DNA of 64,000 nucleotides from contig NZ_CP042464.1 in the NCBI RefSeq assembly GCF_015074785.1, positions 1,674,001 to 1,738,000 on the forward strand, given 5' to 3'. The stretch comes from Segatella copri (GTDB lineage Bacteria; Bacteroidota; Bacteroidia; Bacteroidales; Bacteroidaceae). Below the pieces are notes generated by a model. That model was given only the letters and a program-made list of their open reading frames with translations. It made no database searches and had not been told where the DNA came from. Every line of letters starts with the position of its first letter. Positions within the stretch are counted from its first letter, which is position 1. Positions 34,321 through 43,092 of the stretch are shown in pieces. A program made the position numbers and the translations under genes.

Positions 34321-35388
34321 TTACTCACCCTTGCCCGGAGCGCGATGAATGCGCGGACGATGGCCGGCTGGGTGCTGGTTGTCTGGGCGCTGTTTGCCGG
34401 CATGTTCGCCGTGCTGTGCATGCTGATGCTGCTTGCGCTCAGGCATCTCCTTCTGGATGAGGTTGCGGCTGATGAGCTCGCGGCAGATGCTGTCGAGCAT
34501 ACCGTTAACATAACCGCCGCTGCGAGGAGTGCTGTATGCCTTGGCGAGGTCTACATACTCGTTGATAGTGACGGTAGCCGGAATGCCAGGGAAGTTCATC
34601 ACCTCAGCGATGGCAATCTGCATGATAATCACATCCATATAGGCAAGACGTGAGAAATCCCAGTTGCGCAAAGCCTCGCTCATATAGCGCTGGTAGGTAT
34701 CGCAGTTGAGGATGGTAGCACGGAAGAGCTTGCGTGCAAACTCTCTGTCTTCAGCATCCTTGTATTCTGGCAGCAATTCCTGCTTGGCCTTAGCTTCTGG
34801 GTCGAAACGCTTGATAGTCTTCAATACGAAAGTATCTATGATATCCTTGTCATCGTTCCAGTAGAGGCTCTTCTCCTCGAGGAATGCATCAAGATCTTCA
34901 TTATTCTGGATGAACTGCTTGTAGATGCGGCGCCATACCTCGCGGTCGCGGCTGTACTCGTCGAGATCGGCGAGTTCCTCATCAATAGCACCGCTGACAT
35001 AATCAGCATAGAGATCGCTAGACGTAATAGCAGTATACACTTTGCGCACCATTTCGATATCCTCATCCCAGTTGGAATGCTTAACATCTATCCATTCGAG
35101 CAGCATCTTGTTCTCTTCGAGCTGCAGAGCGAACTTATTGAATGCGAAACGTGGTGAAGGTTCCTGCTCACCCTCTCTCTTGGCACGAGCTACATCTACA
35201 TCGTAGCGCTTGCGTGCCTCCTGGGTGATGGCAACGATGAGCTGCAACATGTAGTTGTACAAATCGTATGACTTGGAGAGACTAAACATCAGCTCCTTCT
35301 CAGCGTTCTCCATGTTATGATCGCTGTTTTGATAGTATGCGTAGGTTAACTGCACAATCTTACGTCTTATCAAATCCCTATTAATCAT
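34321..35388 (-). CDS. nusB: Transcription antitermination factor NusB (long Bacteroidota form)
   Basis: 355 residues, longer than the ~140-residue E. coli protein. The NusB fold is at the C-terminal half ('YMSEALRNWDFSRLAYMDVIIMQIAIAEVM', cut here to its first part, then 'TVTINEYVDLAKAYS'). The N-terminal half is a helical extension typical of this phylum. It binds boxA RNA with NusE for rRNA antitermination. A His/Pro/Arg-rich tail ('QHAQHGEHAGKQ') after the fold is unusual. A -7 box lies upstream at 35438-35445. Confidence 0.9.
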   Translation of the reverse strand: MINRDLIRRKIVQLTYAYYQNSDHNMENAEKELMFSLSKSYDLYNYMLQLIVAITQEARKRYDVDVARAKREGEQEPSPRFAFNKFALQLEENKMLLEWIDVKHSNWDEDIEMVRKVYTAITSSDLYADYVSGAIDEELADLDEYSRDREVWRRIYKQFIQNNEDLDAFLEEKSLYWNDDKDIIDTFVLKTIKRFDPEAKAKQELLPEYKDAEDREFARKLFRATILNCDTYQRYMSEALRNWDFSRLAYMDVIIMQIAIAEVMNFPGIPATVTINEYVDLAKAYSTPRSGGYVNGMLDSICRELISRNLIQKEMPERKQHQHAQHGEHAGKQRPDNQHPAGHRPRIHRAPGKGE

Positions 35389-35437
35389 TCTCTAATGTTT
35401 TTAAAAGATTCATTTATTAAATTACCTAATACGCTTG

Positions 35438-35445
35438 CAAAAATA
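35438..35445 (-). promoter_or_regulatory. Predicted promoter of the nusB operon
   Basis: Minus-strand TATTTTTG fits TAnnTTTG, 50 bases before the nusB start. It is divergent from the rplY promoter. Confidence 0.5.
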
Positions 35446-35557
35446 CACATTAAATAGGTAATAGACAAGAAAACGGGCAAAAATTTCAGTTTATTTAAGC
35501 AAAAAATTGTATTTTCCTTAATTTTTCTGCATGTAGGACATGTTTTTCTATAAAAAG

Positions 35558-35589
35558 TTTGCTCATTCCAAATAATTTTCGTAATTTTG
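35558..35589 (+). promoter_or_regulatory. Promoter of rplY
   Basis: TTTG (35558-35561) and TAATTTTG (35582-35589) are spaced 20 bases apart. The leader to the rplY start is ~77 bases. Confidence 0.8.
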
Positions 35590-35672
35590 CACCCGCTTTA
35601 AGCAAAGCTAATCCGTGTGATGGCGAGTTAAGGCACATTTTTTATTAATAACTTAATTTAGAGTAACACAAA

Positions 35673-36278
35673 ATGAAAGAGATTAATGTAACAGGTCAGA
35701 AGCGTACAGACCTTGGCAAGAAAGCTTCTAAGACATTGCGTAAGGAAGGTTTGATTCCATGTAACCTTTATGGTGAGAAGAAGGGCGAGAACGGTGCTCC
35801 TGAGGCTTTGTCATTCGCAGTTCCATTCGCTGAGTTGCGTAAAATCATCTACACTCCTCATGTATACGTTATCAACCTCATCATCGACGGTGAGAGCCAC
35901 ACAGCTATCATGAAGGAGATTCAGTTCCACCCAACAACAGACGCTCCTCTGCACGTTGACTTCTACGAGGTTAACGACAAGAAGCCTATCACTATCGGTA
36001 TTCCAGTTAAGTTGACAGGTCTTGCACAGGGTGTACGTGATGGTGGTCGTATGAACCTCTCTATCCGTAAGATCAACGTTACAGCTCCTTACCAGGTTAT
36101 CCCTGAGCACCTCGATATCGATGTTACAGAGTTGAAGATCGGTAAGAGCATCAAGGTAGGTGACCTCTCATTCGAGGGTCTCGAGTTGGCTACAAGCAAG
36201 GCTGTTGTAGTTTGCTCTATCAAGATGACACGTAACGCTCAGCTCGCAGCTCAGACTGCTGATGATGCAGAGGCTTAA
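35673..36278 (+). CDS. rplY: 50S ribosomal protein L25 (general stress protein Ctc form)
   Basis: 201 residues in two domains: the N-terminal L25 RNA-binding fold ('RTDLGKKASKTLRKEGLIPC', quoted to its limit) that binds 5S rRNA, and a C-terminal beta TL5 domain ('LDIDVTELKIGKSIKVGDLSF'-type). A variable, charged tail ends the protein. It is encoded first in an operon with peptidyl-tRNA hydrolase and an S4 protein, all translation genes. Confidence 0.95.
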   Translation: MKEINVTGQKRTDLGKKASKTLRKEGLIPCNLYGEKKGENGAPEALSFAVPFAELRKIIYTPHVYVINLIIDGESHTAIMKEIQFHPTTDAPLHVDFYEVNDKKPITIGIPVKLTGLAQGVRDGGRMNLSIRKINVTAPYQVIPEHLDIDVTELKIGKSIKVGDLSFEGLELATSKAVVVCSIKMTRNAQLAAQTADDAEA

Positions 36279-36329
36279 TCACTGAGTCATCTAGAGATTT
36301 TACGAACCTGAGTAAAGCATTATCAAACA

Positions 36330-36902
36330 TTGGATAAATATTTGATTTGTGGGCTTGGTAACCCTGGCGATGAATACGCCGGCACCAGGCACAACACAGG
36401 ATTTATGGTATTGGACGCTTTTGCTAAAGCGTCCAATATTCATTTTGAGGATAAGCGATATGGCTTCGTAGCCGAGACTACGCTCAAGGGAAGAAAGATT
36501 TTCCTGCTCAAACCTACCACATTCATGAACCTCAGCGGTAATGCGGTAAGATATTGGCTGAATCAGGAAAAGATTGACCAGAGCCGACTGCTCGTTATCA
36601 GCGATGAGCTAGCCCTGCCTCTGGGTGCTTTCCGACTGAAGGCGAACGGCAGCAACGGCGGCCATAACGGATTGGGACATATCCAGCAGCTTATCGGTCA
36701 GAATTATGCCCGCCTGCGCATGGGCATCGGCAACGATTATCCGCGTGGCGGCCAGATAGACTGGGTGCTGGGCAAATATACTGAGGAAGACATGAAGCAG
36801 CTGCAGCCGGCCATCGACCTGGGTGTAGAGATCATCAAGAGCTTCGTATTGGCTGGTATCGACATCACCATGAACCAATACAATAAGCTAGGAAAGAAGT
36901 AA
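36330..36902 (+). CDS. pth: Peptidyl-tRNA hydrolase
   Basis: 190 residues. '[19 protein letters not shown]' holds the catalytic His and the substrate-binding Asn of Pth. Further motifs are '[13 protein letters not shown]' and '[12 protein letters not shown]'. It frees tRNA from prematurely released peptidyl-tRNA. The likely start is TTG at 36330; no upstream in-frame ATG is visible. It follows rplY by 51 bp and is 2 bases from the next gene. Confidence 0.95.
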   Translation: MDKYLICGLGNPGDEYAGTRHNTGFMVLDAFAKASNIHFEDKRYGFVAETTLKGRKIFLLKPTTFMNLSGNAVRYWLNQEKIDQSRLLVISDELALPLGAFRLKANGSNGGHNGLGHIQQLIGQNYARLRMGIGNDYPRGGQIDWVLGKYTEEDMKQLQPAIDLGVEIIKSFVLAGIDITMNQYNKLGKK

Positions 36903-36904
36903 TC

Positions 36905-37327
36905 ATGAAAGAATCAGCAAGAATAGACAAGTGGCTCTGGGCTGCCCGCATTTACAAGACCCGCAGCATTGCTGCCGATGCCTGTAAGAATGGCCGCGTC
37001 ATGGTGGGAGGTGTAACGAGAAAGCCTTCCTTCATCATCAAGCGTGGCGATGTGGTGAGCGTAAAGAAAGCCCCTATCACCTACTCTTTCGAGGTTCTCG
37101 ACTGCATAGAGCAGCGCGTAGGCGCCAAGATGCTGTATGGTGTCTATAAAAACGTAACCGACCCTAAGCAATACGAGCTCCTGGAGATGAGCCGCATCAG
37201 CGGATTCGTAGATAGAGCAAGAGGCACTGGTCGCCCTACAAAGAAAGAACGCCGAGCCCTGGACGCCTTCGTAGATCCCGCCATGTTTGGATTTGACGAA
37301 GAAGACTGGGACGAGGATGAAGAATAA
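36905..37327 (+). CDS. S4-domain RNA-binding protein (Hsp15/HslR-like)
   Basis: 140 residues. 'RIDKWLWAARIYKTRSIAAD' begins an S4 domain that continues to about residue 60 ('GRVMVGGVTRKPSFIIKRGD'). An acidic tail ('DEEDWDEDEE') follows. Hsp15-type proteins bind 50S subunits carrying stalled nascent chains. It is coupled to pth by a 2-base gap. A strong terminator follows directly. Confidence 0.9.
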   Translation: MKESARIDKWLWAARIYKTRSIAADACKNGRVMVGGVTRKPSFIIKRGDVVSVKKAPITYSFEVLDCIEQRVGAKMLYGVYKNVTDPKQYELLEMSRISGFVDRARGTGRPTKKERRALDAFVDPAMFGFDEEDWDEDEE

Positions 37328-37330
37328 AAT

Positions 37331-37370
37331 AAAACTCCCCCTACACTTCAAAGAGTATAGGGGGAGTTTT
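37331..37370. terminator. Terminator after the rplY-pth-S4 operon
   Basis: Arms of 13 bases (37331-37343, 37358-37370), loop ~14, T-rich run downstream, A-rich upstream. It could also serve the converging small minus-strand genes. Confidence 0.85.
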
Positions 37371-37396
37371 CTTGTGTAGTCATAATTATTTTCCTT

Positions 37397-37522
37397 TTAA
37401 GCCGAAAGGCTTTTTTCTTTCTTTTGCTTCATTGTATCATAGATACCGATTCCTAATCCTACCAAACAAAGCAAGAAAAGGGTTCCTAATATAAGCCAAG
37501 TATTAAGTTCATGAGCATCCAT
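37397..37522 (-). CDS. Small membrane protein, 41 residues
   Basis: ATG at 37522, stop at 37397-37399. One hydrophobic helix ('TWLILGTLFLLCLVGLGIGI') then a Lys-rich tail ('MKQKKEKS'). It overlaps the end of the DUF6722-family gene by 14 bp in another frame, which supports translational coupling. Function unknown. It was found by reading the small frame between two terminator-like hairpins. Confidence 0.55.
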   Translation of the reverse strand: MDAHELNTWLILGTLFLLCLVGLGIGIYDTMKQKKEKSLSA

Positions 37523-37724
37523 ATTTATTTTCCTTTCTCTTTTTATTATTATTACTTGATTTCTTTACCAGCCACAATCCGATGCCAAGCATTCCTAACA
37601 TCAAAACTATAGAAGCTATAATAGTACCTGCGGAATTCATATCCCCCAGAAAAGTCGCAAGCAAGAGCGCCGTCAGTATATATTTGGCAACGTCCATTAA
37701 CCATTTTCCAAATTCTAATCCCAT
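37509..37724 (-). CDS. DUF6722-family small membrane protein
   Basis: 71 residues, two membrane helices ('YILTALLLATFLGDM', 'IIASIVLMLGMLGIGLWLV') and a basic tail. This matches the Bacteroidota DUF6722 form, with 'EFGKWLMDVAKYI' at the start. Function unknown; it probably acts with the overlapping 41-residue protein. Confidence 0.7.
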   Translation of the reverse strand: MGLEFGKWLMDVAKYILTALLLATFLGDMNSAGTIIASIVLMLGMLGIGLWLVKKSSNNNKKRKENKYGCS

Positions 37725-37865
37725 ACGCTATTCATTTTACTTTGCAAAGATACAACTTTTTATGAAACAATGCAAGAAAACGGGGATAAAAAAAATCTAA
37801 AAACATTCTATTTGGTAACAATTTCGTATTTTTTCGCCCGATTTTAGCAAATAATCATTAATTTG

Positions 37866-37897
37866 TTTGGACTCTATTGTAAAAAATCCTATCTTTG
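37866..37897 (+). promoter_or_regulatory. Promoter of the outer-membrane barrel gene
   Basis: TTTG (37866-37869) and TATCTTTG (37890-37897) are spaced by 20 bases, an excellent match. The 5' UTR is about 115 bases and may be structured. Confidence 0.85.
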
Positions 37898-38017
37898 CAC
37901 CCGAAAGATGATGGTAAGGCATGATAAATGGCTACCTCATTTTCAGCTTTATAGTAACATACTATTTCAAAAGCTACGAGAATATTAACAGTTTTAAATT
38001 TATAAATTGAAAGAGTT

Positions 38018-38611
38018 ATGAAAAAATTATTCGTTATGGCAGCTATGGTGCTGTCTTCAGTAGGTGCTTTCGCACAGTACAATGCAGGTGACATCACCAT
38101 TCAGCCTAAGGTAGGTTTGAGCATCGCAGACATGACTGACCTCGATGATTCAAAGACTCGCGCAGGTGTAGTGGCAGGTGCAGAGTTGGAGTATCACGTT
38201 TCTCCTATGTTCGGTCTTAGTGCTGGTTTGCTCTACTCTATGCAGGGAACTAAGGGCGATGCAGAAGAAGAGGGTGTTAAAGCTTCAGCAACTATCAAGA
38301 ACGATTATCTCAACATTCCAATCCTCGCTAATGTTTACGTAGCTCCGGGTTTGGCTCTCAAGGCTGGTCTTCAGCCAGGTTTCAAGGTAAGCAGCAAGGT
38401 TACAGCCAAGGCTGGTGGGGTTTCTGTTTCTGAAAACCTCGATGATACATTCAAGTCATTCGACCTCTCAGTTCCTGTAGGTATCTCTTACGAGTACATG
38501 AACGTTTGTCTGGATGCTCGCTACAACATCGGTGTAACAAAGGTTATGGACGGCACTGATAGCAAGAACTCTGTATTCCAGGTTACATTGGGTTACAAGT
38601 TCAAGCTCTAA
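38018..38611 (+). CDS. Outer-membrane beta-barrel protein (porin-like)
   Basis: 197 residues. Signal peptide with cleavage near 'GAFAQY', then eight to ten short amphipathic strands with alternating hydrophobic residues and a C-terminal aromatic-rich strand ('FQVTLGYKFKL'). It fits the OMP_b-brl_2 family. Probably an abundant surface protein, judged from the strong promoter. It has its own terminator at 38640-38670. Confidence 0.85.
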   Translation: MKKLFVMAAMVLSSVGAFAQYNAGDITIQPKVGLSIADMTDLDDSKTRAGVVAGAELEYHVSPMFGLSAGLLYSMQGTKGDAEEEGVKASATIKNDYLNIPILANVYVAPGLALKAGLQPGFKVSSKVTAKAGGVSVSENLDDTFKSFDLSVPVGISYEYMNVCLDARYNIGVTKVMDGTDSKNSVFQVTLGYKFKL

Positions 38612-38639
38612 TCAAGACTCTTGACAAGACAAAATAACA

Positions 38640-38670
38640 ATCCCCGTTCTTCATTACGAAGAGCGGGGAT
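38640..38670 (+). terminator. Terminator of the barrel gene
   Basis: Arms of 13 bases (one wobble pair), loop ATTAC-like, then TTCTTTTTTT. Confidence 0.85.
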
Positions 38671-38699
38671 TTCTTTTTTTCTCGTCATACCTATTTGAA

Positions 38700-38841
38700 A
38701 TGAGTCTCACGTAAACATTAAGTGAGGCTTACTATCGTTTTAAATGAAGCTTACTTCAAAGGCAAATGAAGCCTGTTTCATACGCAGATGAAGCTTACTT
38801 CAATGCCCAATGAAGCTTACTTCGTTTTCAAGAGAAGTTTT
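38700..38841. repeat. Tandem array of seven 22-bp units
   Basis: Units start at 38700, 38722, 38744, 38766, 38788, 38810 and 38832. The best four have the core ATGAAGCTTACTTC, which is itself an imperfect palindrome (TGAAG...CTTCA), with a variable 7-8-bp spacer. The outer units are degenerate. It fills the gap between two converging genes and ends next to the stop codon of the large outer-membrane protein. Confidence 0.85.
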
Positions 38842-41796
38842 CTAGAACATTCTGCCGCCTGGACGACCACCGCCAAAACCGCCATTGAATGGACGGCCAT
38901 GGAAGTTTGGACGGCCACCAGGACCACCGGGACCACCAGGACCTTCAGGTCCACCCCTACGGGCATCCTTGCCTCCGAAGAGATTCAGACGGTAAATCAC
39001 GTGCAGCATCGCATAGCTGTTGATGGCGTTATACTCCGTATCCGTACGGGATGTAGCAGAAATGGCACGAGAGAAGGTGCTCTGCTGGCGGAGAATATCG
39101 TAGAACTGCAGCATGATAGTAAGAGGCTTGCCCTTCAGGAAACCCTGAGAGAGCTGCGCATTCCATACAAACTCATCCGTATTCATGCTGCTGTCGCTAT
39201 AACCGCGGCGGCTGCTGATAGAGAGGCTTGAGTTCAAGCTGGTTCCCCAAGGCGCTGTAAGCGTCATGCTAGGACCATAAGAGAACTGCCAGGTATTGAG
39301 GTTGCTGTTAGGCTGCAACTTGTTTGTAGCATGGTTATAATTCAATGTTCCATCGAGCGAAAGCTCCAGCCAGTTGTTGCGATAGCTGAAAGAGAGGCGC
39401 TCTCTCCAAGTAGTACTGCGGGTGGTATTCTTCTGGGAATCAGACTGCTTGTCGAGACTCAGATAACTTACATAGTTGTTGTAACCCAAGTAGGTATCGG
39501 TATTCAAGTTCCATACACCAGCACTATCGATAGAGCAGTTGAACATAAAGGCTCCCATCACATTCCAGTTGCCATTGATATTCTCAGGTCGGGTGATTCT
39601 ACCACCAGTCTTCTCATCGTAGGTCACCTTGTTGCTGATGCTATTGTTGGTGGTAGAGAAGTGGATGAAGGTCATGACACCCTTGTTATGGTTCTGCACG
39701 AAGTTGTTGTAGAACAACCGGAAGTTCTGGGTGAACGATGGCTTCAAGCCAGGGTTACCCTTCGAGATGTTCAGCGGGTCGCTGTTATCTGTGATATCAA
39801 GCAACTGAGAGATGCTTGGCTGCGAGGTAGTACCACGATAGTTCACGCGCAGGTTGCTCATCTTTGAGAAGCGATAGCGGAAATCGAGCGTTGGACTCAC
39901 ATTCACCACATTGCGAACGGTATCTACATGCACGCCCTGATAATCCTGAATATACTTCGACTGCTGTGGCTGAACCATCACACCGAAGTTCAAGTTATAC
40001 TTCTGACGGACGAATCGCATCATCACCTGGATATCGTGATTGTAATTGCGATACTCAGAGAAACGGCTCTGATCATCATCCTTGTAATCTTCGAGATGAC
40101 CGGCAAACGGATTCAGGTAACTATCCCAACCACGGTACTCCTGATCACCACTCATAGCATACTTGCTGAAATCGTAGGTGCTGCGGTCGCTCTTGGAGTA
40201 GCTGTAAGTAAACTTATAGCTGAACTGCAGGAAGGTTGCCTTCCAGAGTGGCTCACTATAGGTCAACTGGCCCGCATAGCTGTAATTCTTCGAAGGAGTC
40301 AGGTTATAGCGGTTGGTCTGATAAGTAGAATCCTTACCCTCCGCTGTCTGTACGAGATAGAGTTTGGCATTGTTGAGCGAGATGCTCTTGCTGTCATTAT
40401 CCGTATATTTGGCATCCACACGGAAGGTGATGTTACGTCCCTTGTTGCCCAACTTGCGGTTCACCTGCAGCATACCCCTGATATTGTTATTATCAGAATA
40501 GGTGATTCCGTTAGTCAACTGACTGTTCACCATAGCCTCAGCCTTGTCCAACTCCTCAATACCTTCTTCAGAAAGAGGGTCTTTGGTGGTAATGGTATAA
40601 GGATCCTTGTTGTAAGAAGCCGACTGGCTGCCACTCAATCCATCGCTGGTACTCCAGGAGATGGAAGGACGGAAGAGGATATTGGTCATGGAATCAGGCA
40701 TCCACTCCAAGCGGATGTTACCATTCCAGCTGTTGCTGCGAGAGAAATTCTGAGTCAAGCTGTTGCTGAACGAAGAGCTGCTACCCATGAAGTTCTCGCT
40801 GGAACGACGGCTCCAAATATCGCCATCGCTGTGATTCCAGCGAAGTGAAGTATTGAACTTGAATTTATCCTTCAGTTCGTAATTGTAGTTGGCGGCTATC
40901 ATCTTACTGGCATTCAAACCGTTAGCACCTCCGAAACCTCTGCCAGGGCCACCGCCTCCGAAACCACGGTCGCTGGTGTTATTGGCATTGGCAAAGAGCA
41001 TGAATCGGTTGTTATCATTGAAATAACCGCCCATGCCACGCATATTGTAGCGGCTCTTGTTGCCCACGCCCAGGTCGATGTTGGAAATCAAACCCTTGTT
41101 CATACCCTTCTTCACACCGAAGTCGAGCACGGTCTGCTCCTCACCATCATCAATACCGGTCACCTTAGAGAGATCACTCTTCTCATCGTATGCCTTGATT
41201 TTCTCGATGATGCTGGTAGGCAGGTTTTTCAAGGCAGTCTTGGTATCGCCGGTCATAAACTCCTTGCCGTCTACCAGAATCTTCTTTACCTCCTTACCAT
41301 TAATCTTGATAGTACCATCATCGCTCACCTCTGCACCCGGCAGACGCTTTACGAGTTCCTCTACTACAGAACCTTCCGGTGTGCGATAGGCAGAAGAATT
41401 GTACACGAAAGTATCCTCCTTCAGGGTTACCTTCTGAGCCATGGCTGTTACCACTGCGCCTTTCAGCATGATAGCCTCAGCACCCAGCACAATCTTACCC
41501 ATAGCCAGATTCTTGTTATCAGAAATTTGGATACGCTTCACGGTAGACTTATATCCTACACTCGAAATCTTGAGCAGATATTTGCCATTTGCCGGAGCAG
41601 CGACATGAAAGAGTCCGTTCTCATTGCTGATGGCACCAGCTACATACGTGCTGTCGCTCTTAAGCAATTGAACAGTTACCTGCTCAATGGCCTCCTTGGT
41701 ATCGCGGTCGGTAATCTGACCGGATATCAGTCGCTGTTGAGCAAAGGATGCTATTGCCATCAACAGCAGCAGCATCGTCAGAATCGATTTTTTCAT
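38842..41796 (-). CDS. Large outer-membrane beta-barrel protein (OMP_b-brl_3 type) with regulatory domain
   Basis: 984 residues. Signal peptide ('LLMAIASFAQQ' near 12-22), a carboxypeptidase-like regulatory domain (~23-105), a plug-like stretch ('NLPTSIIEKIKAYDEKSDLS') and a long barrel. The C-terminus is Gly/Pro-rich ('GGPEGPGGPGGPGGRP'). It resembles TonB-dependent receptors but lacks SusD partners; the ligand is unknown. Monocistronic, with a candidate -7 box at 41937-41944 upstream. Confidence 0.88.
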   Translation of the reverse strand: MKKSILTMLLLLMAIASFAQQRLISGQITDRDTKEAIEQVTVQLLKSDSTYVAGAISNENGLFHVAAPANGKYLLKISSVGYKSTVKRIQISDNKNLAMGKIVLGAEAIMLKGAVVTAMAQKVTLKEDTFVYNSSAYRTPEGSVVEELVKRLPGAEVSDDGTIKINGKEVKKILVDGKEFMTGDTKTALKNLPTSIIEKIKAYDEKSDLSKVTGIDDGEEQTVLDFGVKKGMNKGLISNIDLGVGNKSRYNMRGMGGYFNDNNRFMLFANANNTSDRGFGGGGPGRGFGGANGLNASKMIAANYNYELKDKFKFNTSLRWNHSDGDIWSRRSSENFMGSSSSFSNSLTQNFSRSNSWNGNIRLEWMPDSMTNILFRPSISWSTSDGLSGSQSASYNKDPYTITTKDPLSEEGIEELDKAEAMVNSQLTNGITYSDNNNIRGMLQVNRKLGNKGRNITFRVDAKYTDNDSKSISLNNAKLYLVQTAEGKDSTYQTNRYNLTPSKNYSYAGQLTYSEPLWKATFLQFSYKFTYSYSKSDRSTYDFSKYAMSGDQEYRGWDSYLNPFAGHLEDYKDDDQSRFSEYRNYNHDIQVMMRFVRQKYNLNFGVMVQPQQSKYIQDYQGVHVDTVRNVVNVSPTLDFRYRFSKMSNLRVNYRGTTSQPSISQLLDITDNSDPLNISKGNPGLKPSFTQNFRLFYNNFVQNHNKGVMTFIHFSTTNNSISNKVTYDEKTGGRITRPENINGNWNVMGAFMFNCSIDSAGVWNLNTDTYLGYNNYVSYLSLDKQSDSQKNTTRSTTWRERLSFSYRNNWLELSLDGTLNYNHATNKLQPNSNLNTWQFSYGPSMTLTAPWGTSLNSSLSISSRRGYSDSSMNTDEFVWNAQLSQGFLKGKPLTIMLQFYDILRQQSTFSRAISATSRTDTEYNAINSYAMLHVIYRLNLFGGKDARRGGPEGPGGPGGPGGRPNFHGRPFNGGFGGGRPGGRMF

Positions 41797-41936
41797 TCTA
41801 TTTTTAATTTGTTATTATTTCCAACTATGAGTGTTTTCACACATAATCGCTATGATATTCTATTATCATTTTTGTTACTCGATTGTTTTGACGCGTTAAA
41901 TACACCAAGGTTTAATGCATTCTGAGATAAAAAACG

Positions 41937-41944
41937 CAAATTTA
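41937..41944 (-). promoter_or_regulatory. Candidate promoter of the large barrel gene
   Basis: Minus-strand TAAATTTG fits TAnnTTTG. It would give a ~135-base leader and is divergent from the aroB promoter ~35 bases away. Confidence 0.45.
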
Positions 41945-41978
41945 GCAACTTTTTTTTTGTATTGTCTCCATTTTAGTG

Positions 41979-41986
41979 TATCTTTG
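41979..41986 (+). promoter_or_regulatory. Promoter of aroB
   Basis: TATCTTTG with TTG-containing sequence about 20-25 bases upstream. The aroB start codon is 26 bases downstream. Confidence 0.65.
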
Positions 41987-42012
41987 CACAAAAATTAATA
42001 CGTTAGAATGTT

Positions 42013-43059
42013 ATGGAACAAAGAGTAATCATATCAACCCAACTGGAAAGCGAACTGGTAAGTGCACTTTCTGAGTGTGAGCACGACAAGCTTTTTGTGC
42101 TTACAGATACTACGACATTGGAACTATGCATGCCTGTATTGCAGAATTTTTACTGCATGAAGGAAGCCCATATCATCACTATTCCGGCTACCGACAGCCA
42201 TAAAGACATCGAAAGTCTGATGATGGTATGGAAAGGACTGCAGGAGGGAGGTGCTTCACGCCACTCCTGTATGATTAATCTGGGCGGCGGTATGGTAACC
42301 GACCTGGGTGGCTTTGCTGCCAGCACTTTTAAGAGAGGTATCAACTTTATCAATATCCCTACCACCCTGCTGGCTATGGTAGACGCATCGGTAGGTGGAA
42401 AGACAGGTATCAACTTCGGCGGACTGAAGAACGAAGTAGGTGTGTTCAACGATTCTAAGTTCGTTATTCTCGATACAGAGTTCCTGAAGACGCTCGATGC
42501 AGAAAACATCTGTTCGGGCTATGCAGAGATGTTGAAACACGGTCTGATTTCTACAGAAGCCATGTGGGAAGAACTGGTAAGTTTCGACCTCGACAAGCCT
42601 GATTTGAAGCAGTTGCAGCGCATGGTAGGCGACAGCGTGAAGGTAAAGGAGCGCATTGTAGAGCAGGATCCTCACGAGCAGGGCATCCGCAAGGCGCTGA
42701 ACCTGGGCCATACTTTCGGTCATGCATTCGAGAGCTGGGCTTTGAAGCGCAAGCCTATCCTGCATGGTTACGCGGTGGCATTCGGTCTGATTCCAGAACT
42801 CTATCTGAGTGTTGCCAAAACCGGATTCCCTACAGAGAAGATGCGCCAGACCGTAAACTTCATCAAGGAATTCTATGGTACACTGGATATTACCTGCGAT
42901 GACTATGATGAGCTCATCGAGCTGATGCATCATGACAAGAAGAACCAGAATGGCATCATCAACTTCACGATGCTGGGCGGCATAGGCGATATCCGTATCA
43001 ACCAGACAGCTACGACAGAAGAGATCAAGGAAGCACTCGATTTCTTCAGAGAAGGATAA
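42013..43059 (+). CDS. aroB: 3-dehydroquinate synthase
   Basis: 348 residues. NAD-binding 'GGGMVTDLGGFAASTFKRG' and the metal-site motif with 'LNLGHTFGHAFE'. Also 'PTTLLAMVDASVGGKTGIN'. It converts DAHP to 3-dehydroquinate, step 2 of the shikimate pathway. Converging with menE; a 9-base inverted repeat (43072-43080 and 43096-43104) lies in the 33-bp gap and runs into the menE end. Chorismate from this pathway feeds the menaquinone genes next door. Confidence 0.95.
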   Translation: MEQRVIISTQLESELVSALSECEHDKLFVLTDTTTLELCMPVLQNFYCMKEAHIITIPATDSHKDIESLMMVWKGLQEGGASRHSCMINLGGGMVTDLGGFAASTFKRGINFINIPTTLLAMVDASVGGKTGINFGGLKNEVGVFNDSKFVILDTEFLKTLDAENICSGYAEMLKHGLISTEAMWEELVSFDLDKPDLKQLQRMVGDSVKVKERIVEQDPHEQGIRKALNLGHTFGHAFESWALKRKPILHGYAVAFGLIPELYLSVAKTGFPTEKMRQTVNFIKEFYGTLDITCDDYDELIELMHHDKKNQNGIINFTMLGGIGDIRINQTATTEEIKEALDFFREG

Positions 43060-43092
43060 TTCAGCTAAAGAATCTTTCTTCAGAGAATCCCT

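Noticed and set aside
38700..38841. CRISPR array
   Set aside because: Unit length is 22 bp with 7-8-bp variable parts, far too short for spacers, and there are no cas genes.
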